Shown in pieces: positions 7,544-13,659 of a stretch of DNA of 17,981 bases; the stretch's first letter is position 1, and each line of letters starts with the position of its first letter. Source of the stretch: an uncultured Collinsella sp. (lineage in GTDB: Bacteria > Actinomycetota > Coriobacteriia > Coriobacteriales > Coriobacteriaceae); contig CABSNH010000021.1 of NCBI GenBank assembly GCA_902478985.1, positions 1 through 17,981 of the forward strand, in the 5' to 3' direction. The position numbers and the translations under genes are program-made. The notes beneath the pieces were generated by a model. It was not told the DNA's origin and made no database searches. It saw only the letters and a program-made list of their open reading frames with translations.

Positions 7544-7630
7544 ATGATCCCTTGGGGACGGAGGAAAACGGATCACCGAGGGGGTCGGTTTGGCCCGGTG
7601 ATCCGTTTTCCTCCGTCCCCAAGGGATCAT
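7544..7630. repeat. Perfect 35-bp inverted repeat with GGGGACG core
   Basis: The arms at 7544-7578 and 7596-7630 are exact reverse complements over 35 bp, separated by 17 bp. The left arm contains CTTGGGGACGGAGG and the right arm its complement. The element starts 2 bp after the T run of the tyrS terminator. It has no T run of its own, no open reading frame and no obvious target-site duplication. Its GGGGACG core recurs in three other intergenic structures in this window (9571-9607, 10581-10609, 14164-14230), which suggests a dispersed intergenic repeat family. Confidence 0.85.
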
Positions 7631-7658
7631 TTGGCAGTGCCGTTAAGCGGAAGGGGTG

Positions 7659-7688
7659 TTATCGGCGGCCTCCTTTTGGGCATACAAT
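7659..7688 (+). promoter_or_regulatory. Candidate promoter for adenine deaminase
   Basis: TACAAT at 7683-7688 matches five of six -10 bases, and TTATCG at 7659-7664 is a weak -35 at 18 bp. A start near 7696 would place the terminator-like hairpin at 7701-7736 at the very beginning of the transcript. Confidence 0.4.
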
Positions 7689-7700
7689 GGCTATTGGTTT

Positions 7701-7736
7701 GCTGCGGTGAAGGCATGTCCGCTCCGCAGCTTTTTT
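7701..7736 (+). terminator. Terminator-like hairpin in the ade leader (attenuator candidate)
   Basis: GCTGCGG (7701-7707) pairs perfectly with CCGCAGC (7724-7730) over a 16-nt loop and is followed by TTTTTT. The structure ends 20 bp before the ade start, with the ribosome site AAAGGAG (7745-7751) in between. The upstream gene tyrS already has its own terminator at 7508-7541, so this one most likely acts on transcripts heading into ade. No known purine riboswitch core was recognised. Confidence 0.65.
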
Positions 7737-7756
7737 CTACGGTTAAAGGAGTATGT

Positions 7757-9577
7757 ATGTCCGTTGAGGTCATGAGGTCTGTGATCGAGGCCGCCGAGGG
7801 TCGCGTGCCCGTTGACACGCTGTTTGCCAACGCACAGATTGTCGATGTGTACGGTCAGCGCGTGGCGCCCGGTAGCGTTGCCGTCAAGGATGGCGTGATC
7901 GTCGGTGTGCTCTACGATGGTCGCGACGATGCCGCCGGTACGTATGAGGCTGCCGAGGTCATCGATTGCCAGGGCCGCTATCTTGCCCCCGGTTTTATTG
8001 ACGGACACTTGCATATCGAGTCTTCGAACATCCGCCCTGCCGAGTATGCGCGCATGGCGGCGACGCGCGGTACCACCACCGCTATTGCCGACAGCCACGA
8101 GATCGCTAATGTTTCTGGCCTGGACGGCCTGCGCTTTATGATCGAGGACGGTCGTCGCGCTCCTATTTCCATCAAGTACATGATGCCCTCGTGCGTGCCC
8201 GCGCTGCCCGACGAGCAGGCCGGTGCCGTCATCACCGCCGCCGATATGCAGGCGTTTTTTGCCGAGCATCCGGGCGATGTCTTTGGCCTGGGCGAAATGA
8301 TGAACCTGCCGGGAGTCTTTATGGCCGATCCCGAGACCTGCGCTCGAATCGACGCTGCCAACCAGACGCCGTCCAAACAGGTGGACGGTCACGCCCCGCT
8401 CGTTGCCGGCAAGGATCTCAACGCCTATGCCGCAGCAGGTATTATCGCTGACCATGAGTCGACGATTCCCGAGGAGGCACTCGACAAGCTGTCCCGCGGC
8501 ATGTATGTGATGCTGCGCGAGGGTACGTGCAGCCATGACCTGGCCAACCTGTCGCCGATGCTGCTGGAGAATCCTGCCCGTGCCCGCCGTTGCTGCTTTG
8601 CGACCGACGACCGCGCTCCTTCCGATGCGCTTGCGTCCGGCATGATCGACAACGCCTGCCGCGTGGCGATTGAGGCCGGTATCGACCCGGTGGTCGCTAT
8701 CTCCATGGCGTCCCTTTCCACGGCTGAGGCGTTTGGCCTGGATCACGGCTGCCGCGACCCGCACGAACTGCGTGGCGCCATCGCCCCGGGCAAGCGTGCC
8801 GACCTGCTGGTGCTCAATGACCTGACGTTCACCACGGCTCCGCATCGCGTATACGCCGCCGGTGCTCTGGTGGCGCAGGACGGCACCTTTGTGGGCGAGA
8901 TCGCACCCGAGATGGCCGAGGTCGCAGCCCTTGCCGACGAGCTGCGCGCGTCCGTTAAGCTGCCGAAGCTTTCGCTCGACGTATTCGACTATGCCTTTAA
9001 GCCGGGCGAGGCCGTGATTGACGTGGTGCCGGGTAAGGCCATCACGGGTATGGCTCGCCCCGAGAGCGCCGAGGGCCTGCGTCGCATTATGCTGATCGAG
9101 CGCCACGGCCGCGGTGTGTCGCTGCAGGCCGAGGGCGCCGACGGTGATGGTCCTGCGGGCCTGGGCCTTGTCGGCAAGCATATCGGTCGCGGCTGGGTGC
9201 GTGGCTTCACCATCACCGGTGGCGCCATTGCCTCCACGATCGGCCACGACTCGCACAACGTGTGCGTCGTGGGTGATAACGCTGCCGATATGATGGCTGC
9301 TGTTGAGGCTGTGGGCCAGGGTGGTCACGTGCTGGTGCGCAACGGCGAGGTCGTGGCGCGCATTCCGCTGGCGCTCGGCGGTCTGATGAGCGAAGGCACG
9401 GCCGAGGATGTCGCCGCGCAGCACGACGACTTTATGGTCAAGGCGCGCGCCATGGGCATCGAGCCGCCGCTCGACCCCATCATGGGCATCATCTTCCTGC
9501 CCCTGCCGGTTATCCCGACGCTCCGCATCCGCCCCGAGGGCATGTTCGACGTCACAACCTTCACCTACGCCGACTAG
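7757..9577 (+). CDS. ade: Adenine deaminase
   Basis: A 606-residue amidohydrolase that deaminates adenine to hypoxanthine plus ammonia in purine salvage; E. coli Ade is of similar length. Metal-binding and catalytic motifs of the family are present: GFIDGHLHIES (79-89, His84 and His86), ADSHEI (111-116), GLGEMMN (177-183, Glu180), VDGHAP (209-214), ADHES (231-235) and TDDR (283-286). The C-terminal domain carries HDSHN (about 497-501) and ends in LPVIPTLRIRPEG...TFTYAD, also typical of Ade. The start is ATG 7757 (MSVEVMRS), 5 nt after AAAGGAG. A longer in-frame reading from 7544 runs through an inverted repeat and a terminator hairpin and is rejected. The gene stands alone. Its leader suggests transcription attenuation. 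Confidence 0.95.
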   Translation: MSVEVMRSVIEAAEGRVPVDTLFANAQIVDVYGQRVAPGSVAVKDGVIVGVLYDGRDDAAGTYEAAEVIDCQGRYLAPGFIDGHLHIESSNIRPAEYARMAATRGTTTAIADSHEIANVSGLDGLRFMIEDGRRAPISIKYMMPSCVPALPDEQAGAVITAADMQAFFAEHPGDVFGLGEMMNLPGVFMADPETCARIDAANQTPSKQVDGHAPLVAGKDLNAYAAAGIIADHESTIPEEALDKLSRGMYVMLREGTCSHDLANLSPMLLENPARARRCCFATDDRAPSDALASGMIDNACRVAIEAGIDPVVAISMASLSTAEAFGLDHGCRDPHELRGAIAPGKRADLLVLNDLTFTTAPHRVYAAGALVAQDGTFVGEIAPEMAEVAALADELRASVKLPKLSLDVFDYAFKPGEAVIDVVPGKAITGMARPESAEGLRRIMLIERHGRGVSLQAEGADGDGPAGLGLVGKHIGRGWVRGFTITGGAIASTIGHDSHNVCVVGDNAADMMAAVEAVGQGGHVLVRNGEVVARIPLALGGLMSEGTAEDVAAQHDDFMVKARAMGIEPPLDPIMGIIFLPLPVIPTLRIRPEGMFDVTTFTYAD

Positions 9578-9607
9578 TCATCGGGGACGTTCTTAAACGT
9601 CTAGTCG
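9571..9607. repeat. GGGGACG repeat element overlapping the ade stop
   Basis: CGACTAG (9571-9577, containing the ade TAG stop) is matched by CTAGTCG (9601-9607). Inside lie GGGGACG (9583-9589) and the perfect hairpin GACGTT-CTTA-AACGTC (9586-9601). There is no T run, so it is not a standard terminator. It shares the 10-mer GGGGACGTTC with the element at 10581-10609. Confidence 0.6.
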
Positions 9608-9716
9608 CCTGCGACACTCTTTGACGTGTTGCCTGGCGCTGCGAATGTGGGACCCCTGGTGCGCGTGAGCTATTTGCCAGGTCCTTGTAACGTTTGCGCC
9701 CGCGGAGTCTTACCTG

Positions 9717-9783
9717 AGCTCCCTTTGGGTACGTTGGAATTGGATACACGTTCGATTCCAACAAGCCCGAAGGGAGCTTTTCC
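9717..9783 (+). promoter_or_regulatory. Leader hairpin enclosing the ribosome site of the HAD gene
   Basis: A 13-bp arm at 9717-9729 (AGCTCCCTTTGGG) pairs with 9766-9778 (CCCGAAGGGAGCT) with one wobble. A second helix, TTGGAAT (9734-9740) with ATTCCAA (9755-9761), stacks inside across an internal loop. The ribosome site AAGGGAG (9770-9776), 7 nt before ATG 9784, lies wholly in the 3' arm, so folding would hide it. TTTT (9778-9781) follows, so weak termination is also possible. I see no clear promoter in 9608-9716. Confidence 0.65.
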
Positions 9784-10578
9784 ATGTTTAAACTGATTGC
9801 ATCCGATATGGACGGCACGTTGCTTGACGAAAACAGCCAGGTGCCTCCCGAGACCTACGAACTGATTCTGGCGCTACACGAGCATGGCGTGCATTTTGCC
9901 GCATCGTCAGGTCGCCGCTACGATCGCCTGTGCGAGTTCTTTGCGCCCGTTCGCGACAAGATGGACTTTGTCGCCGCTAACGGTGCCCAGGTCTACGCCG
10001 ACGGCAAAATGGTAGACCGTGAGGTGTATTCGCACCTGGCGATTCGAAAGCTCGCCCAAGCAGTCGCGACGTTTCCCAATCTGCATCTTGCGCTCTTTGA
10101 CCGAACCAAATCCTTCTTGCTCGATGACGAGTGCAAGTTCGTGCGTGAGGTCGATAAGGACCTTCCCAATGCCGAGCGCATTTGGGAACTGCCCGATCCC
10201 AGCGTAAATATCATCAAGGCGAGTATCTTTTGCGATGACGGTGCCGTTATGGACAGTGCGTACGTGCTACAGCGAGAACTCGGTCAGCTCTTTACCTTTG
10301 CGCCTTCTGGAAACGCGTGGATCGATGCCATGCAGCCCGGTGTGTCGAAGGCCTCGGGCATCGCACAGCTTGCGGAGCATTACGGCATTGGACGCGACGA
10401 GATCATGGCGTTTGGCGACTCGATGAACGACTACGAGATCATTCGCTTTGTCGGCACGGGCTGCGCAATGGAAAACGCGCGCCCCGCGCTCAAAGCGGTT
10501 GCCGATCGCGTCGTAGGCTGCAACCGCGACCACGCCGTTCAGCAGGAGCTCCGTCGCGTGCTGGAGAGTCTCGCCTAA
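9784..10578 (+). CDS. Cof-type HAD-IIB phosphatase
   Basis: A 264-residue haloacid-dehalogenase superfamily hydrolase of the Cof subfamily, whose members dephosphorylate sugar phosphates, flavin mononucleotide or pyridoxal phosphate. Motif I is SDMDGTLLD (7-15; nucleophile Asp8 and acid/base Asp10), motif II is SSGR (41-44), motif III is VSKASGI (187-193; Lys189) and motif IV is GDSMND (211-216), so all catalytic residues are present. The cap domain (about 85-180) is of the C2 type that sets substrate choice, and it gives no clue to a specific substrate. The start is ATG 9784 with AAGGGAG 7 nt upstream, inside a hairpin. It faces another Cof-type gene on the other strand; the two are only loosely similar, so this is not a fresh duplication. 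Confidence 0.92.
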   Translation: MFKLIASDMDGTLLDENSQVPPETYELILALHEHGVHFAASSGRRYDRLCEFFAPVRDKMDFVAANGAQVYADGKMVDREVYSHLAIRKLAQAVATFPNLHLALFDRTKSFLLDDECKFVREVDKDLPNAERIWELPDPSVNIIKASIFCDDGAVMDSAYVLQRELGQLFTFAPSGNAWIDAMQPGVSKASGIAQLAEHYGIGRDEIMAFGDSMNDYEIIRFVGTGCAMENARPALKAVADRVVGCNRDHAVQQELRRVLESLA

Positions 10579-10580
10579 TT

Positions 10581-10609
10581 CGGCAGATGGGGACGTTCCT
10601 TTTCTGCCG
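10581..10609. repeat. GGGGACG repeat element between convergent HAD genes
   Basis: CGGCAGA (10581-10587) pairs with TCTGCCG (10603-10609). The loop carries TGGGGACGTTCC (from 10588). It fills most of the 42-bp gap between the two converging stop codons. Neither strand shows a T run after the stem, so any role as a shared terminator would not be of the classic kind. Confidence 0.6.
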
Positions 10610-10620
10610 GGTTGCTGCTG

Positions 10621-11463
10621 CTAGGAGAGGGCGGCCATGATGGTGCGGGCGACGCCGTCGTGGTCGTTGTCGTATTCGGTGATGGCGTCGGCGGCCTCGC
10701 GGTCCTCGGGTTCGCCGTTGATCATGGCCATGCCGTGGCCCGCTGCCTGCAGCATGGGGATGTCGTTGATGTTGTCGCCGAACGCCCAAGCGTCGGCGAG
10801 ACGCTCGCCCAGGTGCTCGCATAGCCACGTGAGGGCCGTTCCCTTGGTGGCGCCCTCGCCCATGACCTCGATATTCATGGCGTACGAACGCGTGACCTCA
10901 ATGCCTCCGAGCGTGCCGAGCTCCGCCGCGATGGCGTCGCGATCGGCAGGGTCGTGCCAGTACATGGCGATGCGTTCGAGCGTCTCGACCTCGTCGATCT
11001 TGCTGTCGATATCCATGTCGATCGGCGTTCGCGTGCGCTTGAGCGAAGCCGCGATGTGGGGGTCGCCGCCGCAGAATTCGTCCAAGCGCGTGTAGAGCGA
11101 ACGGGGGAGGAAGCACTGGCCGTCGGCGAAGATATCAAAGGTGACGTCATGGCCGGCGGCAATGCTATGGACGCGGTGGGCGATGGCGCGGTCGAGCGGT
11201 CGGCTCAAGATGCGCGTGGCGCGCGAGGTATCGGTGGGCACATCGTCGTCGAGCTGCCAGACGCTGGCGCCATTGGCACAGACGGCATAGTGCACGGCGG
11301 GATGGGCGAGGATGGGCTCAAAGATGCCCGACAGCGGACGTCCCGTGCACGGTACAAACTCAATGCCGCGACGTGCGAGCTCGTCGAGCATCGCCCAGGT
11401 GGCGTCGCTCATCTGCTTGTCACTCGTCAACAGCGTTCCATCCATATCGGAAAAAACAATCAT
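10621..11463 (-). CDS. Second Cof-type HAD-IIB phosphatase
   Basis: A 280-residue Cof-family hydrolase. Motif I is SDMDGTLLT (5-13; Asp6 and Asp8), motif II is CTGR (39-42), motif III is the Lys of EGATKGTAL (203-211; Lys207) and motif IV is GDNIND (229-234). All catalytic positions are filled. The cap domain spans about 80-195, and its substrate cannot be read from the sequence. The start at 11463 has AAAGGG upstream at a 9-nt spacing, a modest ribosome site. Only 25 bp separate this start from the terminator of the citrate synthase gene on the same strand, so it needs read-through or a promoter lying in or before that terminator. I see no convincing promoter. Confidence 0.92.
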   Translation of the reverse strand: MIVFSDMDGTLLTSDKQMSDATWAMLDELARRGIEFVPCTGRPLSGIFEPILAHPAVHYAVCANGASVWQLDDDVPTDTSRATRILSRPLDRAIAHRVHSIAAGHDVTFDIFADGQCFLPRSLYTRLDEFCGGDPHIAASLKRTRTPIDMDIDSKIDEVETLERIAMYWHDPADRDAIAAELGTLGGIEVTRSYAMNIEVMGEGATKGTALTWLCEHLGERLADAWAFGDNINDIPMLQAAGHGMAMINGEPEDREAADAITEYDNDHDGVARTIMAALS

Positions 11464-11488
11464 TCGATGCAGCCCTTTCTACTGGCAT

Positions 11489-11527
11489 AAAAAGCGTGGC
11501 CGAGGGCGGTGATGCCCTGGCCACGCT
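11489..11527 (-). terminator. Intrinsic terminator after citrate synthase
   Basis: Read on the minus strand, AGCGTGGCC (complement of 11519-11527) pairs with GGCCACGCT (complement of 11493-11501). An inner GGGC/GCCC helix follows a small internal loop. TTTTT corresponds to 11489-11493. The structure ends about 25 bp before the start codon of the next minus-strand gene. Confidence 0.88.
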
Positions 11528-11550
11528 CGGGTTCTATAACGGTCCGCGTT

Positions 11551-12969
11551 CTAGCGATCGGCGAGCGGCTTGTACTCCAGCGGCTCGATAACCGGGCGAT
11601 ACGCGGGACGGATGATGCGGTGCGCGCAGAAGAGCTCTTCCATGCGGTGCGCCGACCAGCCGGCCATGCGGGCGACGGCGAACAGCGGCGTAAAGAGTGT
11701 CTCGGGCACGCCGAGCATCTTGTAGATAAAGCCCGTGTACAGGTCGATGTTGGCGCAGATGGGCTTGGTCATGCCGTGATCGCGCATCACCTGCGGTGCC
11801 AGGCGCTCGATGCGCTCGATGAGCGCGAACTCATCGCCCAGGTCCTTCTTGGCGGCAAGCGTGCGCGCGTAACGGCGGCACACCTCGGCGCGCGGGTCGC
11901 TCAGCGTGTAGACGGCGTGGCCCATACCGTAGATGAGGCCCGTGCCGTCGAAGGCCTGCTTGTCGAGAATCTTGCCCAGGTAGGCTGCGACCTCGTCCTC
12001 GTCCTCCCAATTGGAGACATGCGCGCGGATGTCCTCGTGCATGGACACGACTTTGGCGTTGGCGCCGCCGTGGCGCGGGCCCTTGAGCGAGCCGATAGCC
12101 GCGGCGTAGGCGGAATACGGGTCGGTGGCCGAGGAGGACAGCACGCGGCAGGCAAACGTGGAGTTGTTGCCGCCGCCGTGCTCGGCATGCAGCATGAGCA
12201 TCACGTCGAGCAGCATGGCTTCGTCGCGGGTGAATGCCATGCCGCCGCGGAGCACCTGCAGGATGGTCTCGGCGGTGGAGAGGCCGGGTGTGGGGTGCGG
12301 TACATGAACCTCGGAGCCGCGACGCTTGGCGACCGAGGCCATATGCGCGAAGGCGGCGATGCGGGGCAGACGCGCCAGCATGGAGATGGCGACGTCGATT
12401 TCGTGCTCGGGTGTAATGGCGTCGGGCTCGGCGTCGAAGGCGTAGAGCAGCAGCACGGCGCGCTGAAGCACATTCATGATGCTCGACGACACCGTGGTCA
12501 TGGGGAACTCGCGGACGTATTCGTCGCTCAGATGCCTAAAAGCACCCAGGCGTCCGCAAAAACCGTCAAGCTCTTCCTTGGTGGGCAGGGAGCCCGTGAT
12601 GAGCAGATAGGCGACTTCTTCGTAGCCGTAGCGGTTCTCGGCCTGGGCGTTGTTGACCAGATCCTCGATGCTGTAGCCACGAAGCGTGAGTTTGCCCTGA
12701 TCGGGCACGACCTTACCGTCGACCTTGTTGTAGCCATGTACGTCCGAGATGCGAGTGAGGCCCGCGACCACGCCCGAGCCGTCTGCATTGCGCAGGCCGC
12801 GTTTGACATTGTGCTCGACAAACAGGTCCTCGTCATAAGGGTCGGTCGGCAGGCCGTGGTAGAGGTTTTCGCTTTCGCGCGAAATCTGACGGCTCGCCTC
12901 GTAATCCAGAACCAGGCGGCTCAGGTGATCGTCGAAGCGGTAGTAGATTTTCTTGGCGTCGTAGGCCAT
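11551..12969 (-). CDS. Citrate synthase (citrate/2-methylcitrate synthase family)
   Basis: A 472-residue enzyme that condenses acetyl-CoA with oxaloacetate to citrate; propionyl-CoA use (2-methylcitrate) cannot be excluded. The catalytic triad is visible: His264 in LHAEHGGGNNSTF (260-272), His351 in GMGHAVYTLSDPR (348-360) and Asp409 in NIDLYTGFIYKMLG (407-420). LKGPRHGGANAKV (295-307) matches the oxaloacetate-binding HGGAN signature, and GWSAHRMEE (437-445) is the C-terminal family block. The N-terminal ~75 residues are longer than in compact citrate synthases. The start is ATG 12969, preceded by GGAGAGGAG on the minus strand. It lies 77 bp downstream of the ACT-domain gene in the same direction, and a terminator follows. 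No other TCA-cycle gene is nearby, which fits a role in making 2-oxoglutarate for glutamate. Confidence 0.95.
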   Translation of the reverse strand: MAYDAKKIYYRFDDHLSRLVLDYEASRQISRESENLYHGLPTDPYDEDLFVEHNVKRGLRNADGSGVVAGLTRISDVHGYNKVDGKVVPDQGKLTLRGYSIEDLVNNAQAENRYGYEEVAYLLITGSLPTKEELDGFCGRLGAFRHLSDEYVREFPMTTVSSSIMNVLQRAVLLLYAFDAEPDAITPEHEIDVAISMLARLPRIAAFAHMASVAKRRGSEVHVPHPTPGLSTAETILQVLRGGMAFTRDEAMLLDVMLMLHAEHGGGNNSTFACRVLSSSATDPYSAYAAAIGSLKGPRHGGANAKVVSMHEDIRAHVSNWEDEDEVAAYLGKILDKQAFDGTGLIYGMGHAVYTLSDPRAEVCRRYARTLAAKKDLGDEFALIERIERLAPQVMRDHGMTKPICANIDLYTGFIYKMLGVPETLFTPLFAVARMAGWSAHRMEELFCAHRIIRPAYRPVIEPLEYKPLADR

Positions 12970-12986
12970 GTGCGCTCCTCTCCGGT

Positions 12987-13038
12987 CCGCTTTGGGGCGG
13001 CGCGCTTGGACGATATGACGTCAGGCTGCCCCGAGCGG
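12987..13038. promoter_or_regulatory. Inverted repeat with TGACGTCA in the ACT-citrate synthase gap
   Basis: CCGCT (12987-12991) and GGGGC (12994-12998) pair with GCCCC (13028-13032) and AGCGG (13034-13038), with small internal loops. The enclosed sequence holds the perfect 8-bp palindrome TGACGTCA (13016-13023). There is no T run on the minus strand, so read-through into citrate synthase is likely. The site could be an operator or an RNA-processing hairpin. Confidence 0.4.
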
Positions 13039-13046
13039 CTTGTTCG

Positions 13047-13334
13047 CTACAGGCGGTACATAAAGTTAAAGACATCCTCGCGCTGGATGGACACGTTGAC
13101 GCCCGAAAGCTCGCCTGCCTCGGCCAGGGCCTTCTGCAGCTCGGCGAAGTCGAGCTTGGACTCGGCGGTGTCGGCCAGCATGGTCATGGTGAAGATGTCC
13201 TCGATAATGGACTGCGTGATGTCGCGGATATCGACGTTGGCCTCGCCCAGAACACGGGTGACGCCGGCGACGATACCGGGGCGGTTCTTGCCAAGGACGG
13301 TGATGACGATGCGGGAGGACGAGATCTCGGCCAT
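13047..13334 (-). CDS. UPF0237-type ACT-domain protein
   Basis: A 95-residue protein consisting of a tandem or extended ACT-type fold with the signature VITVLGKNRPGIVAGVTRVL (10-29) followed by NVDIRDITQSIIEDIFTMTML (33-53). This matches the small ACT proteins of the UPF0237/GcvR-like group, which probably sense an amino acid; no DNA-binding domain is present. The start is ATG 13334 with AAAGGG 6 nt upstream on the minus strand. A longer reading to 13532 would extend into the promoter region and lacks homology. In many bacteria this gene is followed by a UPF0210 protein gene, but here the next gene is citrate synthase. A 23-bp dyad lies upstream over its probable -10. Confidence 0.88.
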   Translation of the reverse strand: MAEISSSRIVITVLGKNRPGIVAGVTRVLGEANVDIRDITQSIIEDIFTMTMLADTAESKLDFAELQKALAEAGELSGVNVSIQREDVFNFMYRL

Positions 13335-13546
13335 GGGAAACCCTTTCGCGTGGTTGCGGCGCGCGGGGCGCTCCGCTACGGTACAGTGTTCATCATTGTA
13401 CCTGTCTGGCGCAAAAAAGGGCACCTTTGCTGCGGCGTTACACGTCTGCAACATGGGAGAAGGGGCAAAGGCGCCCGTTTGCCGCGATTCGTCGTGTCGT
13501 CTGCCGTGCCTTGGGCGCGATGCACAACGCAAAGACCGTGAACCTT
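13335..13546. other. Divergent non-coding region between ACT gene and rpmE promoter
   Basis: Apart from the dyad at 13380-13402, this stretch contains a small inverted repeat, GGCAAA (13464-13469) with TTTGCC (13478-13483), without a T run. Open frames here on both strands have no ribosome site or recognisable product. Together with the rpmE promoter and leader it makes 325 bp without a protein gene. Confidence 0.5.
13380..13402 (-). promoter_or_regulatory. Dyad operator over the -10 of the ACT gene
   Basis: GGTACAGTG (13380-13388) and CATTGTACC (13394-13402) form an inverted repeat with one mismatch and a 5-bp centre. On the minus strand the same bases contain TACAAT (complement of 13395-13400), a -10 hexamer matching five of six positions. 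Overlap of a symmetric site with the -10 suggests repression. The -35 is weak. Confidence 0.45.
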
Positions 13547-13575
13547 TTGTGGGACGCTCGACGCCGTGGTATCAT
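13547..13575 (+). promoter_or_regulatory. rpmE promoter with extended -10
   Basis: TTGTGG at 13547-13552 and TATCAT at 13570-13575 are separated by 17 bp. TG at 13567-13568 makes this an extended -10 (TGGTATCAT). Transcription would begin near 13582, just before the two leader hairpins. Confidence 0.7.
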
Positions 13576-13581
13576 AGCCGA

Positions 13582-13659
13582 GTTTGTTGTCTTGGTCGGA
13601 AACCAAGACGCCTTATGCGCTGATCGGTAACCAGCGCCTGACCAATAAGGAGTCCTACC
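13582..13659 (+). ncRNA. Structured rpmE leader (candidate L31 autoregulatory leader)
   Basis: Two hairpins lie in tandem between promoter and ribosome site. The first is GTCTTGGT (13589-13596) with ACCAAGAC (13602-13609), perfect over 8 bp. The second is GCGCTG (13617-13622) with CAGCGC (13632-13637). Both loop regions carry TCGGAAACCA or TCGGTAACCA. The ribosome site AAGGAG follows at 13647-13652. Ribosomal-protein leaders that let the protein repress its own synthesis are known for L31 in several bacterial groups, and I recall an Rfam family for Coriobacteria. Assignment to that family is inference. Confidence 0.6.

Noticed and set aside
6207..7622. 471-codon open frame antisense to tyrS
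   Set aside because: It is a codon-bias shadow that crosses the tyrS terminator and the 35-bp inverted repeat. No protein family is recognisable.
7631..7756. Purine riboswitch before adenine deaminase
   Set aside because: The conserved three-way-junction and kissing-loop bases are not visible, and the probable transcript leader is too short.
9741..9761. TTCGATTCC resembling a tRNA T-arm
   Set aside because: No acceptor, D or anticodon arm can be drawn around it. It belongs to the HAD leader hairpin.
11509..13623. 704-codon open frame antisense to citrate synthase and the ACT gene
   Set aside because: It runs through two real genes and their gap on the other strand. No motif is recognised.
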